A stretch of 64,000 nt of DNA from Leguminivora glycinivorella (taxonomy: Eukaryota; Arthropoda; Insecta; Lepidoptera; Tortricidae): positions 4,340,001-4,404,000 of the forward strand of contig NC_062985.1 of assembly GCF_023078275.1 (NCBI RefSeq), written 5' to 3'. A program made the position numbers and the translations under genes. Position 1 is the stretch's first letter, and each line of letters opens with the position of its first letter. Of this stretch, positions 37,171 to 51,770 are shown one piece after another. Under the pieces are notes generated by a model that did not search any database, was not told where the DNA came from, and was given only the letters and a program-made list of their open reading frames with translations.

Positions 37171-39908
37171 CGAAGTTAGCACACTTTTTTTTTGCTTGCA
37201 AAATATAGTCTTACAATTAAAGGTTTCACGATAACAAATCGTAAAGCCACACGACGCCTCCTCAAATTAAGTTGACGATTCGCCAAATTGGGCGTATAAA
37301 CAAATTACCATACGACAGTAAGTCGAGCGCGGTGCGAAGATTTCGGCGACGACCGCCGCCGCACCAAGGCTGCATAGATAAAAGGAGCCGCCGGTTGACA
37401 GATATTTTGATATTTAATGCAAGCGATATAAATCTAACGATAAATATATGCATGCATGACTTATTCCGAGCCGGTGATCTGTTTTTCTGCAAAGTTACTT
37501 GTATAAGTGACTTTGTGCGTCCGCGGTGGTCTCCGCTCTCAGCTCCACCTGGCGGTCGAACCCGGAAAGTGAAATGTCACATTGCATTTACTTTTAATTT
37601 TATTGTTTTACGTGACTCGATCATGGTTCATGCGTGAATTGTCTGGTAGCAATTAAATTTTTTACAGATAATTTATGATTAAATTTAAATAACATGTTGG
37701 TATTTTAGGTTGTTATTACCGTTGGCGAAATATTTAATTAATTTGAAACTAAAACGACCGCACGTAGGTATAATAACCAAAAAACATCAAACAAATTAAT
37801 AAACTAATCGGCCATACCGTGTTTCTTATTTGAATCCGGGCACGACCCGTGACGTGACGTTCGCATGGCGATTAATTTAATTGTTAGTCGTTTTATTGGT
37901 CACTTGTGGACCTCCGGCCGCCGCTGCGCTCCTGGTCGGTCACTCCCCGACCGTTGCACTCTGTTACAAAACAAGACGAGCCTTCGTCATCGCATTTTTG
38001 CCAATTTGGCGATAAGTGCATTTTGGGCCGCACCTTAACTTTATATACAGCGTCCAATAATTATTTCTAATAAAGTACATTTTATACGTGTTTAGTTAGC
38101 AACAGACTGGATATATTGAGTCTGCAAACAAACACCTAGGCAGACTTTCAGCACTAGCCATGATAAAGACTACGCGTAGTCAATAGGATTAGGAACTATC
38201 GGCGTTTACGATAGGATTATGCAGGCGTTATTGAGTCTGTACACGGTCGAGCTTTAGCCCAGTCAACTACGACTTGAAGGTCTTGAAGAATTGAAGATCC
38301 CAACAATTTACACCCTCAAACTAGAACGTTTTACTATTAGAAATAAATTAACGATGAATAAATAATCTAATAAGCTACTACTGTTCCAACTGGAATAGTC
38401 CCCAATTGGTAACAAATTTGGCTACACATGTAATTAATTAGCTTTTAAAGAATGAAGATGAATACCTAAAACGTTTCGCCGCCGGTTCGCTATAATTCAA
38501 CTGCCATTGACGTTATTAGTTTTTCGTCTTAAAAGCGATAAACATCTAAATGAATTTTGTATCGTTGAAATTTAAGTGGAAAAGGAGGCTGGGAGCGGTT
38601 CAGATCAAACGGAGGCCCTGACGGACCCAATGAACGTTGACCCGTTTGAGATTCTACAGAATCATAGACGATACCTGTAATTACAAAGCTGGTGGAATCG
38701 CCAGAAGGCCAGGCTAGAATAGCCGTGAATCTATTTTGTCGAAACAGCGGCCGACACTCGCGGCCTAAAAATTCCCACGGAGTACCTAATAGGCCAAGTC
38801 TTTGGTCGGAACCAAGAACCTGATCTAGAAGGCGAATTATATAAACTGCATTTAATTTAACAGTGTTTTTGTTATGAATATATTATGTGTATTCAATGTT
38901 AGCATTTAGTTAATTTAGCCATATAAAAAGTGGTCAATGATGTTGACAACTTGACACGTACATTAAAGGGAATATATTGGCACTAGACAGACAGACTACC
39001 TACCTGTATAATTTTATAAACCTTTCCATTAAGGCCTTAAGTGTTATTTCTTCCTTTGTATTTCATTTGTGAAAAATCACTGAACAACCTCTCAAAACCA
39101 ACAATACGAAAAAGCCTTAAAGCAAAGGTGTGTTGGATAAAGAATGTCCGGTCCTCGAACTTGGCGGGCGCACGCCGTGCGCATCAATTAGTCGAAATCA
39201 CATTCCAATCGCACACAGAGCGAGTAGACTCAAGTATACCTATGTAAATACGCTCAACGATGAGGCACAGTTAATGGTTTGTGAGCTCACACTAAAGTGG
39301 TCGCTTTAAAAATCTGAATCTGTCGAATTAGGAATAATCCGGTCTGATTCCGTTGTCGGTATTAGCCCGAACAATGTCGCCGGCGATTTAATGTACCGAC
39401 ATACCTCAAATATCGGCGTTATTTATCGCCGAATTTAAAAATATACTCCAATATTAATTCTTAATTATCGGATCTGTGACGTTTGGCGTTATTAATGTGT
39501 TTTTCTTGTGATTAAATGTTTTTGGGTATGCAAATGAGAGTCGGTCAAGTACCAGAGGCGCAGAAATGCACTGGAGCATCACGGACTAAGTAAACAAAAT
39601 TAGGTAAATTACGAGTTTTAACTGACAATCGTGGGTGGCCGCATAGAATTTTGTAGATCGATGTTCGAGAACGAAGGGTGCACCGTAAAAATCAAAAATT
39701 CTTCAAGCTTTCTGTCACAAAGGATCCTTGATAGCATAGAATGAGGACATTGAGGACTTTTTTCAGAATTACTTGTAATTTCGCTATGGCTCGAATTGGC
39801 AAGGCAAGAGACATTATGAGTCTGATAACGAACTTTCGATTTTGTTCAATATTTGCTTTGCCATTCTAAGTGTAAATTATCTACCAGAGATCAACATTAT
39901 ACTATACT
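37171..39908. other. unique non-coding sequence
   Basis: No gene recognised. The 121-codon plus frame at 37272-37637 overlaps an unrelated minus frame and has no known domain. A 14-bp palindrome GACTACGCGTAGTC lies near 38169. CpG-rich patches near 37.9 kb and 38.7 kb have no visible transcript. Confidence 0.5.
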
Positions 39909-39911
39909 ATA

Positions 39912-39966
39912 TACTAGCTACTAGCGCAACTTTTTTATACTACTAGCTACTAGCGCAACTTTTTTT
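39912..39966. repeat. 29-bp tandem duplication
   Basis: TACTAGCTACTAGCGCAACT starts at 39912 and again at 39941, each followed by a T-run. It is a simple local duplication. Confidence 0.85.
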
Positions 39967-40419
39967 TAACTCGCGCGCAACATTAACCCTCCAACTGGCC
40001 GGTCCCTCGGGCCCCCTCGATAATAAGCAGGAGTGTGTTTCTATGTCAACACGCGAGCCAAATAAAAAACACCAGCTGACAGTTGACGTTAGACGTAGTA
40101 GCCACTTTTTAAGGGAAATGCACGTGGATCGTTTTCGGTAAAAGACTTCAGATAGAAATGGATAAATATTACTTAGAAGAAATTCGCTGCATAAATAGAA
40201 CATAATTATATTTTTCATTAAAATTTGCCCTCATTCCTGAATCGTTAATTTAATGTTGTTTTGACACCATACTTCCATAATTTAATAAATTAGCGATTGT
40301 AATGGCGAACAAGCCATATTTTTTTAGTCAAGTCCAAGGTTTTTAAGACCATAGTCAATAATTTAATTATCTTACGATACGATACGATCATTTATTAATA
40401 AAATAGTACATTACATCAG
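39967..40419. other. non-coding sequence
   Basis: Nothing recognised; ends in a 'acgatacgatacgat' simple run near 40375. Confidence 0.5.
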
Positions 40420-40742
40420 AGGCCGGGAAAATGAGGATTTCCGGCCAAGTGGGTATATACGACCGAGCGAGCGTGCGAGCGAGGCCGGATAGGGATACGA
40501 GGCCGGGAATCCGTTTTCACGCCGAGGCATGTATAGTGCTTTTCTCAAACATACAATGAAATAAAAAAAAAATGCTCTAAAGGACAATTTAAAAAAAAAA
40601 AGTTACTTTGCAGGCCTAGGCCTGAAAAATAATATGAAATCCCTTTACAGTCCTCTCGAGTTGTTGCGCCCAAAAAGCGATACTTCCCAGCCCATTTTAA
40701 GGAACGTAAAGACAATATTTCATTGCATGTTTGAGAAAAGAC
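40420..40742. mobile_element. foldback repeat, 'GAGGCCGGGAA' family
   Basis: Arms at 40539-40563 and 40716-40740 are inverted and match at 24 of 25 positions ('cttttctcaaac...' with '...gtttgagaaaag'). The GC-rich flank has repeated 'gaggccgg' units (40419, 40480, 40499). I recognise similar sequence as a dispersed lepidopteran repeat, but class and outer boundaries are unclear. Non-coding. Confidence 0.55.
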
Positions 40743-41375
40743 ATTTTACATGTCATTTTCTTCATTCTAGGTACTTATGCTAACAAATCTGTTACATAGG
40801 TTTATCAGTCGTTTCACGTTTGGTTAACCAACCAGTTATGTTTTTTTTACAAAAATTAACGTTTTATTAATGAAGTAGGTACCTATTATGGTTTAATTAT
40901 ATAGTTCAGTCTGACACTTGAAAATAGTCGTCTAAGGAGTAAGTAAGCTTCAGATACTAGATATGATATAATGAATTCATTACAAAACCGAACATTTTTG
41001 GACATAGCCCAAAATAAGTAATTAAAGGAATACTCTAACTCGGAAATATGTAATACTAGTAGTAGGTACCTACAATACCTATAGATCTTTGATTTTCACT
41101 TTCAACGCTTTCCTGAGTTATTTAAAACAATGCCAGCCCATCCGGTGCAAAAACAAGACCCAGCGAAGGAAATACAGACTTGGCTCATTGCTCTTCCTTG
41201 CCGAGTGGATGCCTCATGGAGACCAGGATAACATGAACTTTACATTCATAACGACTGCTCGTGAAAAAAGATCAAATGATTGGTAAATACGACCACAAAT
41301 CGACTTCTAAGAAAACCTTCGCCAATTATGGGATCAATTTAATATTAAAGGGTCTTATCTACAAGGTACATCGGA
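40743..41375. other. non-coding sequence
   Basis: AT-rich; no gene or repeat recognised. Confidence 0.5.
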
Positions 41376-41745
41376 AATTTTTTTTTATTTTTTTTTATTA
41401 TAAACTGGCCAGTGATTGACCTTAGTCGCACCTGATGGAAAGTGACGACAAGGCCGAGGTTGTAGCTCACTGGTTCAGTAACCTATTCACTCTTGACTTG
41501 AATTCACCCAGATTGTATTCGCCCGGGAATACAGATGAGGGGAGCATGTTCCATTCCTTAGCAGTTCGCATTAGGAAAGAAGAGGCAAACCTCTTCGTGC
41601 GAATGAAAGGTAGGTCGACAACGTAAGGGTGAAACCGCTCCCCGCGCCTGGTTGTCCGGTGATGGAACGGGGAAGGAGGAACCAGGTCATGCAGTTCCTG
41701 TGCACACTCTCCAGAATGTATAAATTTATAGGACCTTTCCAAAAT
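41376..41745 (-). pseudogene. LINE 3' end: C-terminus of reverse transcriptase ORF and 3' UTR
   Basis: On the minus strand, 41742-41470 encodes SGECAQELHDLVPPSPFHHR, HPYVVDLPFIRTKRF, RTAKEWNMLPSSVF and GEYNLGEFKSRVNRLL. These are the conserved C-terminal residues of a widespread insect non-LTR retrotransposon polyprotein. A stop follows, then a short UTR with 'gtcactttccatcaggtgcg' and an A-rich tail near 41380-41400. The copy is severely 5' truncated, with the catalytic RT region absent, as is usual for LINE insertions. The surviving piece has no internal stop, so it may be fairly recent. Confidence 0.85.
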
Positions 41746-44700
41746 AACAACTTACTCGTGTCTAGAACATCGTAAGGTCTTTTATCATCGACAAATATTC
41801 CACATACGACTTTGTAACTATGATACGTTTAGAAATTCGAAGTGCCATGGATCGTAATCTGGATGTTTCCTTTCCGAATTGAACAATTACATACAACTGA
41901 CTAACTGACCTTGTATCTAACGTACAACACTAAACTACTCAGATAAGATTTATAACTTTAGATCAAACTGATACCCCGCGAAACATCGCTGGCAAAAAAT
42001 GTTTAATTTGGAAAATATTTTTTGCTACTTACCTAAGGTCAGATTCAAAGCAGACCGACAGAAAGAATTTTCCAAAAAAAAACTTGAATATTGTATTATT
42101 TTTTAAAAGGACATTAAGAAAAAAGTGCATATAAATATTAAGAGCCAAGGAGCAACGCAACAGTATCATAAGTCATAACATAATTACGTCGGGAAACTTG
42201 GAATCACTTTCCTGTGCGAGTATCCTAAATTGTCAAATAAACAATAGTCAGCTTTTATTCTAGCCACGCCTTTCTGCTGAAGCTTTTAAGAGGAATGTTA
42301 TATGTAATATATGTTGAAAGTCTCCGAAAGCTAGCTTGTGAATAAAACGCTATATTTGAGGTACGATTGTCGCGAGCGATGGGCTCTAAGGACTATTACA
42401 GCGGAATGCCGCTCCGCGACTCTCGCTCTCGTCCATACAATATTCTACCACAATCGAGAAAGTTCTATCTTCACCATATCTTCATGCGCTTAAGGCCTTT
42501 CAAGAAATACTGTTGCGAGCGTCCGAACATCGGCAGTGATCGTTTTTATAGTTTATTTAATACGGCTATTATCTCGACGAGTTCTCGAAAACCAATGATG
42601 GCGGATAGGGTGAGCCGATGCGAAAATATTTCGGAAAAGTTTATTAAAAATATTATTAGTACATTTAAACAATAAGTACCTATAATTTAACACTATGAAT
42701 GCCAAGAGCGAAAACGCTCCTGCTTCCGCACCCAAATCGATAAAAAATCGTATTCAATCTTAATGCTATGAGAAAGCAGTCGAACTTTTAACACGTAGTA
42801 TAAAATTATAGTTTATAATGATATAATTCTGTAAGTGGAGGTAGTGGTTCGTGTAGCCGTTACGCCAGCAGCTGACGGGAAGCGCCATCTGTCGGCGCCC
42901 CGGAAATGCAATTTGTTTTGTTTTCGAATTTCGTTCGATTCCCGGTACTGTACTGTATGCAAAGCAGCCAGACGTTCGCCTTTGCGGTTAACGGACCCGT
43001 CACACTCCGACAAACGTAATTTTTCATTTAATTTTTAAATAAAAACTAGAACCATTAAAGGCACGCCACGCTATCTTAACGTGAAACATACTGAAGCGGT
43101 CAAATTAGATCCGGTGCGTAGTTATAAAACACGTGTCTGTCAGTCTGTACCTACCGGCAGATGTGGGGTTCGGGTGAACAATTCCTTTATAGCTGAATGG
43201 GATCGTTATTGTAAAATAATTACACGAGATACAGCGAGCTGTTTACGTTTAATCTCCGATATTACTTTAAAGGTCAGCTGTAAATTATCTCTTTGATTGT
43301 TCCAAAATAAGAAAGCGAATCAGTTTTAACTACCAGGGACATAAGAAATCGTAGAGCGCATTCAGAATGCACGGGTTTCGAAATCGTTACCCAGACGAAA
43401 CATCTGCCGCACGAGCACGAGCACCTGCGAACTTTAAAGTTTTTTTCCGTCAAACCGAATGATCGCGATGAGATGGGAATGGTTGATAACCCCCAGCTTT
43501 ATGTTCCCCTGGTGAATCTCAACGCTTCAGCAGTCCAACGCCTGTCTGGCTACATTATCTTGAGCGATCAAATCTGTAACGATCACATTTTCATAATGAA
43601 ATGTGCAAAGGAACATTCTCATTTCTGTAAATCCTTCAGTCTCGAATTTCGCAAATTACAAACGCTTGATGGATCAATAAGATAATTTTTAAAGCGAACC
43701 GTTTTGTGTGTAATTTGGCTGCTTTACATTGCAATTGACACCTGGGGCACGAAGTTCGCCTTTATTTCGCTCGTTATTAAGGAAATAAGCAAAAGTTGAG
43801 CGCACGCACGCCGGTCTGTAATTTAGACCGCTGCGAGTAATTGAAAAAATGTCTCCGTTGATTGCGCGATTTAAAGCCGACACCGACACTAACAATGCAG
43901 ATTAGTTGGGATGGAGGTTACAATTACAAACGTAAGCTGGAAGAGCGAGATCAAAGCTTGTCGAGAGATAAGCGCACTTAATGCCTGCACTCGACAAGAT
44001 TCGGGACGTCTCGGACGGCCGTCATCCGTTATCCCCGACACGCTAAACTGTGGCACATTTTGCGATACAAAACGTTTCATTTCGTTTGCAAAAGCGATCC
44101 GTTGTTTTAGGATGCATTGTTTGAAAAAAAAAAAATGAAAATGAAATATTTATTTTTCAAGTAGGCACTAATATATAGGCGATCTGCTTTAAATAATGCC
44201 GTACGTAAAGCACTGGCTTCTTAGAATAACATTGGGGGGTTAGAGGACTTACCTCAATATTACTACATTTACAACGTTGTATACCACCATACCACACCAT
44301 ATTATTATTGTTCTGATGTGCGCACCCCTGAAATGTATTGGCCTTTTAGGCTTAAAACTAAATGGCGCTGTTTTGCAGCCTTGGAGTGGCAAAAATGATA
44401 TTTTCCCCAAATATTTTTGCATGTTCTTATTTTTTATAAGAACAAATGACATATTTCTTTATTTTAATATCATGATATCACGTCAATACACATTTTGAAA
44501 AAAAAAAGTAGGCCTCATCAATGTAGTTATGGTAGTATTTAATAGGTGGCGCTAAAAAATCAAGGTACGATTCTTAGTTGAAGATTGTAAATCCTTATAA
44601 ATCATCCTTGCCCTACACTATAAACCTTACACCAGCAATGTGACAACTAGTACTCGAAGACTGGCCATCTATAAATATCTGATCGAAGGTGAGCGTGTAG

Positions 44701-47700
44701 CGACAATACCGGACTTCTTCGACTATGTTTAATTACGCCAGCAGGTGGCTCGCGCAAAAAGCACACAATTAACGACGCGAAATAATGCGCCAGCATACGA
44801 AAATCTAAAGGCAACACGACACCGAGCGAAAAAACCGGGCGTTTCTTAACCGTTTTTCTTGAGCGCTATTGAAACGTTTCCATGGATCGGGTATCAGCCA
44901 CCCACTACGCGGAGCCTGCGAAACTCTACACCGATGACATTCGTGTCGCGTGCAGAGGGTTGCAGGTTCAGCGACCGCCCAGACCACTATTTTTGAGGTT
45001 ATTGTCTTGATAGACAAAGGCCTCCGTGATCGTAAGGCCCTTGATTACAGTCTCGTTGCTCTGAAGATGGCGTTCCCATGATCATTTTACGACAGATGTG
45101 CGGTAGGTCCATCTTTCAGTGTCAAATCCAGCCGGACTAAGCGCTTAACTCTGATGGTATTCAGACGAAAGGCTCTTAAAAAGTTCTTAAAACCCAATAA
45201 ATTTTAAATGTTTCAACTAAAAGTCGAGCCAATTAAATGACAACTCTTTTAACTCATTTTCTGTCAACTCGATACCTGATAAGCCCGCAAATGCAAGAAT
45301 AATGAAGTGAATCCATAAATCCCGTTCGAGACATTTAATTTATCGCCATTAGTCCTGATTAGAGCAGGTAAGGGTCCAGGTAGCTCAGCCCTTCACGCGG
45401 ATTTCGGGTACAGTTATAACACCCTGCCAAGTCAAAAAGCATTATGTGCATGGCATCGCAAAACAACTATAGACCTTTTCAATTCTATAGCATTATATTC
45501 GGTAAAAGATAAGATGAGTTATGGAGACTCTAATTCAGTCGCTTAGGAGTCACATTCGTATGGCTTTGGGAATATTTTTAAGTAGTTGGATGCTTTTGTT
45601 GCAAGTGTTAAGGCATTTCACAATAATGGACTTTTAACAAAGGGAGAGATAACATTTTTTTTAAATTTCGGGTAATTCTGTACGCTTTTTCATTGAGTCC
45701 TTGAAGTTTCTTTGTGTTGCCGATTCTCCGAGCCATAGTTAAGTATGTAGTGTAATTATGTGTGTTATATATTTCCGCTTATTGTGATAGAAGCGATAAG
45801 AACCATGGCGTGTGTTACAAAGTTGATGAAGGTAAGACATTTTGAACAGTTCCATAACTGAACTAAGTATATTAAACTAACATTTGTACTATTTTGTACA
45901 AACAATAATACCATTAACCACGAGTTAACACATTTTTTTCAGTTACAACAACAAAGTACTAGCAACTTCCTTATGTTATTTTATTTCATTCAGTAAATTT
46001 ATGCGTATGAGGAAAACCTCATTCTAATCGTGTTTAATTTTAGTTGAGCTAATTTACCGCAATAGATAACAAATAAATAAGTACTTATATCTTTTTATTG
46101 CATTTTGCATGTGGGTTGTATTTCTTTACTTCTGAACAGGTGGGTGGGATAAGTAGGCGTTCGTGTATTTATAACAGTCCTCGTTTTACAAGGATAAATA
46201 AATAATATTCATTATACGCGATTTAATCCGTTTACATAGTTTTATTTCATGAGTAAGTAATTAAGTATCGCGGTAACCGAAGACAATATTATAAATAAAT
46301 AAGTTAAATTTGCAGTGTAATATGGTCATTACTGCATTAGGTACCTATTTACGCTAAGTAATCAAGATTCAAATTCTCTGTAAGTACATTTTTTGTAGTA
46401 ACCGTAGGTTACTTCCCAAACTAGCATTTGACAGCTTTTTTTCGCTATATCAATGGTTCCAAACCAAAGTTTCTTATAGAAAAATATAAAACAAACTATC
46501 GCTTCAATACCAGGGACACCAGGGTATTATAAAAGATAAGAGGTGTACGTTCGTAACGCGCTTACACACAGGTTCCACGTTCACACGCCATCGGCAGCTG
46601 CCAACGAACGAAAGAATGGCGTATCGACGGTTGCAACTTGAATGCGCCTTGCCCTTTTGAATTAAGAATTATACTGCATTCCGCGGGGGACAAAATACCC
46701 TTTACATTTTTAAAAGCTCGTAATTGTTCCGTTAATAACTAGGTGTAATTAGTATTTACTCTATTTTGTGTCACCTGAATATAACCGTCAAATATTTGTC
46801 TTTAATCTTTTTATCAAAGGTTTTATACAGATCGCAGCAATGTAATTTGTGCTACAACTCGCGCGTCCCTTGCAAGTATTAATATAGCAATCATACTGCC
46901 AGTATGTGAAGACAGGAAAAAAACAAAACGTCTACAAACTACAATACATTGCACCAGTATAACTTGACCCCTAGATCCATATCGAGTGTGAGTAATCATA
47001 GATCAGGAAAGTACTGAGAAATACTTACTAGTGCTGTGAATAAGTTAATGCCAGCCATGTAAATTAAACAATACTTATAAAGATTGGAATCCACTGAGAC
47101 GTGTAGAACGAAAAAGGACAAGTGTTTTAATGTCTGGAGAATTTAAATACGAAAATAGTTTCGCAAATAAGACGCTATATTCTCTTTAATCCTGTTTTGT
47201 TAAGGTCCGTTAATCAGAAAAGGAAATTGACTTTTTGAAATATAAAAGTAAGGTCTTACTGACATAAAGGAGTCCTAAGACCAAAAAAGAATAAGGTTTA
47301 TGGACTTTATGGTGACTAAACCCTACCACCGTTCTGTGTGTAACGGTTTTATACAAATAAAACCTTCAAAACTTCAACAAAATACCAATAAATGATATGT
47401 CAAGTGACATTAGTAACGTTTTCCAACGTAATCGTACGTCGGTTGGGGGCAGGTGGCCCGCCCGTTGGCGCAGATGCCAACGAAACCGTTCTTGTACGTT
47501 TTAACTATTGCATAATAAATTCGTTTAAAAGGGAGGTAAGAAATGGGCCTTAAGAACTTAATGGAACATTTCATAACGAATGTTTTAAACAACCATTTCT
47601 GTTTTAGGGTAGTTTGGAAGCCAGCAAGTATTGTTGTACTTTGTACAAAACTTTGTTTAGTATAGCCTATAAACAAGTGTATCCTGAAGTATTTAACTTA

Positions 47701-47970
47701 TAATAGGTATATCCTGAAGTATCAGCATGATAAAATGACAAATATCAAACTAACAACGTGGTAAGATGGTGGGATGCTAATGACGAATTTAATGAGTTCA
47801 AGGCCGATGTCATGCCAGATGGACAGATCATCTATAATTAACTTTTATTTTCCTTGAATATATGTCAATTCAGCATAAAATGCTGGGAAGTAAAGGATGA
47901 ATTATAGTGATACCACCTAAATACCTACTAAAATATCACCCATTATGTAAACCTATAATTATACAATAAA
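41746..47970. other. long unique region without recognised genes
   Basis: About 6 kb. Open frames of 60-100 codons (for example 42367-42675 and 43911-44138 plus) have no known domains. A fragment at about 44122-44160 (A-run then 'atgaaatatttatttttcaa') resembles retroposon 3' tails but is too short to class. A repeat of 'tatcctgaagtat' occurs at 47680 and 47708. Nothing else is supported. Confidence 0.45.
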
Positions 47971-47971
47971 T

Positions 47972-47998
47972 GATATCTTATCTTATCTTATCTTTATG
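47972..47998. repeat. (TTATC)n microsatellite
   Basis: Four to five TTATC units; on the other strand GATAA, the GATA-factor core. Probably simple sequence. Confidence 0.8.
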
Positions 47999-50900
47999 AA
48001 CTAGTAGTTTTGGGAGCACAAGGACCTTCGAAGTTAACTCTATAAGTACCCATTCATACACTTCCCTGCGTAACTGCAATTAATACATTTGTTTAAAATG
48101 TTGTTGCATTGCCTGTTTGAAGTAGGGATGCAAATGATGCAATTTAAAAACGCACTCAAAGGGTTGTTCATGTCAGTTTGACATGGTTTGCCGTCGACTT
48201 GATTCCAATATCGTTAAAAAGGTTAACAATATCATAATCGGCCGTAAACATGCGTACGCCCCACATGTGCTGTTGCTAGGACGGAACCGTTTTTCATACA
48301 TTCGCACATCTGCGTCCTCCTCCGTATCCTGTCATTAAACCTTACAAGAAAACGAAACGGCTTTTTTGTTCAGTAATGTAGTCGACATTTAAATTGCTCT
48401 CTCAAATTGCGTGCATAGTACAGAATATTGAAGGTACAGAGTAATAGCTCCATACAACTGTGGGAACGCGCAGCTTCTATCTTTAAAGCTGGGACTCTGT
48501 AAGTGAAGTCCTCTGTGGTGAGGGCAGTAATGAGCGGTGGTTATTATAGTCAGTAATCGAAATGGGACTGTGTCTAACTATCGCCTTGACAGCCGAGATG
48601 GATTGTCAACATGCCTGCAAGCACATCGACTTGCTCGCTCGCCAGCGAGTAACCTATTGAAATCTGCCCGACAGCGAGAATGTGACCTAAACATATCCAA
48701 ATAAGACCGCTTTTCACATCGTCCCTCGATCGACAACTAACCGCGCGTCCGAGCCGTGAAGCGGTAAGCGTCGCGACGCCGCACACTCGATTCGCAACTC
48801 AGAAACAAAAGAGCTCAAGGTTTATAATTAAACAGCAGTTTTCGACGCGCCGGATTACGGGTTTATTTGTACTGCTCGGCAATTAGGAAGTCATTCATTA
48901 GGGTCCCTAAGTTTCGCAGACGTGGGGGTGCCGCGTGACGTCACGCTGCTTCTTTCGCAGCGCAATGATTTCTAGCTCGCTGCACCGACTGGTTCAAGAT
49001 CACAAAAAGTAGCAGTGGAGAATGCCGAGCGACGCACAATACAAACAACAAGGCAGGCCTCTTCCCGCGCACTGGCGCCACCGCGAGCGACAAGGACGGG
49101 GAAATGCTAAGGAGCACAAAAATAACCCTCGAATTCGTCGTACTCGTAGTACATATCATAGATCCCTTTCTCGAGCGATAAGGACGCAAGATGCTTGCGG
49201 CGTCCCAGAATGCATCTGTCAAGTTTAACAAAAAACGCGGCCCTGGAATTTCGGGATGTCTCAGCGCGGGACACATGCTCGTTTATTTTTTAGTGGAGTT
49301 TCATTCAAAAATTGTCAACGGATAGGGAGATTTGTGTAATCTTGTTAAGTTAAAGCAGGTCACTTAAGAACCAATTTAGCGATCGTTCGAATAATAAGCT
49401 GACATTTATTGGTTCCAATTCAGCCGGGACGCTTATGATTTTACGTGGCGGTGTGGGGTCAACGGCTAGTAAGGCGTATGGGCCGCGCTTCGTGGGAAAA
49501 GGAGCTAGTAAGTATCAGTTTCGCTTTTAGCCTTCCGGTGAGCGGGGAAAGAGCAAGACGAAAGTACTAGCGGTGCAGCAGCGTGCAGAAGCCTTGACCC
49601 TGAGTCGGAGGCGTCGACCGGAACGCATACCGAGCTACATTGCGATTATTGCGAATCTTGCCCATTCTGCCACCACTCGGCTGCTGCTGTGATCTTGGTA
49701 CATTCCGCTCGCACGCGTACCTTCCGATGTTGCTGTTTCATCGATAATTACATCGATTACTCACTCACATTAATCCTTATATGTAGCCACCGGAGAAGAC
49801 ATGAAGGCTAAAGAAATTGAAATGTAATACATAGAAAAAGTACAAGTGAAGATAGCTACGCGGCTGGGTAACGTCAAAATCGAGAGTTATTGTGTATAAA
49901 AAGGCCGAACATCAAAAGATGGCTGGGAGAGGGGCTCATTGATGTGAAACCGGTCCGCTCGTCACGACGGGGATGGATGGCTCGAGCCTCTAGCCGCAGA
50001 CACAATATCAAGTGGATAATGTTGTAGGAATACGGGAGAAGCTACCCAGTGAATGTTATTGCTTAAAAGCTACTACCGTTGATTCAAGGGATGTCAGCTA
50101 AACATTAAAGAAGTAAACAGAGTGCTGCTGTGACTGACTGATCTGATAGCTCGAACATGTATAAAAATGTCGTTACATTAATAAAAACATCGCTTCAACT
50201 GTACGCGCAACAACATACGTCTTTCAAGCAACATTTTAAACCCAAAACGCATCGATGCAAATGTAACATTAAAAGCTACACGCTCCATGTAAAACACCTT
50301 GCGCGCATGTAAATCGCGACAGGATAAATCGTTTATGGAATTGACACATGCAAAGCACACGCTGGTGCTACAAATCAAAGGATCTGAGGGGCCGACAGGA
50401 GGTCAGATCGACGATCGCCATCGAAACCGATAGTCGGACCGGACGTGACGCGTCGCGTAAACGCGAGAATTTTAAACATAGCTTGTTTCAATAAGGCTGT
50501 CGTTCTTCTTGCCAATTGTGTCACTTGTAGGACCAGTATAAGAGATCTTGAGAACAGCATTTTGGTTAGATTCTTCGAAATGGGAAATGTTGAATGAGTT
50601 TCCCAAGATAGGGCTTGAAAATGTTGTGGATATATTAGGAAATATGTATATGTCTTTTGTTTTTTATATGTTACTTGAAGATATTCTCAACTATAGATAA
50701 TAAATATCATAAAATATGAACATACAATACAAATAAAAGAGCTAATCGGGCGAAGCCTCTCACACATCTAGTCAAGTCAACAAAGCTTCACGAAATTTGA
50801 ATATTTTGCAGGTCTTACCTTAATTTGGTTACTACAAGGCAATATTCGCAATATTCATTGGAAGTAGGTTTATGTGTACCTACCAGAATGTCACCAGTAC

Positions 50901-51730
50901 GAAAATGATGTCCGAATTTGAATAAACTGAGTCCTTCAATCTAAAGCATAAAGGCGGAAATTGAGCGTATCGCGTTGTTATATTGTTATTCATGTCATAT
51001 AAAGTGCGTTGTTAGGCCCGTTTTAGGAATCGTCAAGAATTAGTAATATCTAAACGCGCTTTCACAAATGTATGAATGAGTTTTCAAACTGTACTCGACA
51101 CGTGGTGTGGTAACACAGAATATTCCTTGCGTAAATTAGAAATTCAAAATAAAGTAGGTGAAATACTGTAGCCATTTGACATTTTTAGAGACTGTATTGT
51201 TTCTTGATAGGACAGGAGATGGACAACGGGACAAGGGAACCACATAAAAGTTGTATAAAAGTACGTATAAATATGTTTGTCATCGATTTAAACTTCCCTA
51301 GATACACTATCGCCTACAAATTCGACACTCAAAAGTGTCCGATCGCTTAGTTGCAAATGTGTGCGTCTAGTTGACAAACGAAAACTTCGCAATGTAGTAA
51401 AAACTACTTTAATTTTTTTACAAAAACAACGTTATTTCTTAGTACTTAGAGTTCAATTTCAAATGCAAGCAATTGGCGGTTATGACATTAATGAATGTGA
51501 TCATCGCGAAAGCCATAAAATTTTATGACCGCAGATCGCAGGTGTGCATATTTTTAAACAAATCTACGTCTTATTGCAACCAACATAAGTTTAATTTCGT
51601 TCGCGCTGCAACAATCTAAACGCCATTTTTAAATTGGGAACGAGGATGGACAGAGGCATCATGGGAGTCGCGCTATGAGATGAAAGACGAGAATGAGGAA
51701 ATTTGCTGTATTTTTGCGAAAAACTGTTTA
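47999..51730. other. unique region with CpG-rich patches
   Basis: GC-rich patches at 48.56-48.8, 48.9-49.25 and 49.43-49.75 kb. A TGACGTCA CRE palindrome is at about 48936. The 111-codon minus frame 49276-48941 overlaps an unrelated plus frame and shows no domain. No gene is supported. Confidence 0.45.
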
Positions 51731-51731
51731 A

Positions 51732-51770
51732 AATATATATATATATATATGTGTGTGTGTGTATGTATGT
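51732..51770. repeat. (AT)n(GT)n(GTAT)n microsatellite
   Basis: AT, GT and GTAT runs next to the SINE 3' end. A similar 'atatgtgtgtgtgtg' run appears beyond its 5' end (52043-52060), so the SINE may have inserted in the microsatellite and duplicated part of it. Confidence 0.85.

Noticed and set aside
37545..37565. 'ggtcgaacccgg' as a reverse box B
   Set aside because: No box A at the right distance and no tRNA fold.
47676..47722. 'gtatcctgaagtat' repeated, reminiscent of the end of the iab-4 microRNA
   Set aside because: Only about ten bases agree, the mature sequence is not complete and no precursor hairpin is present.
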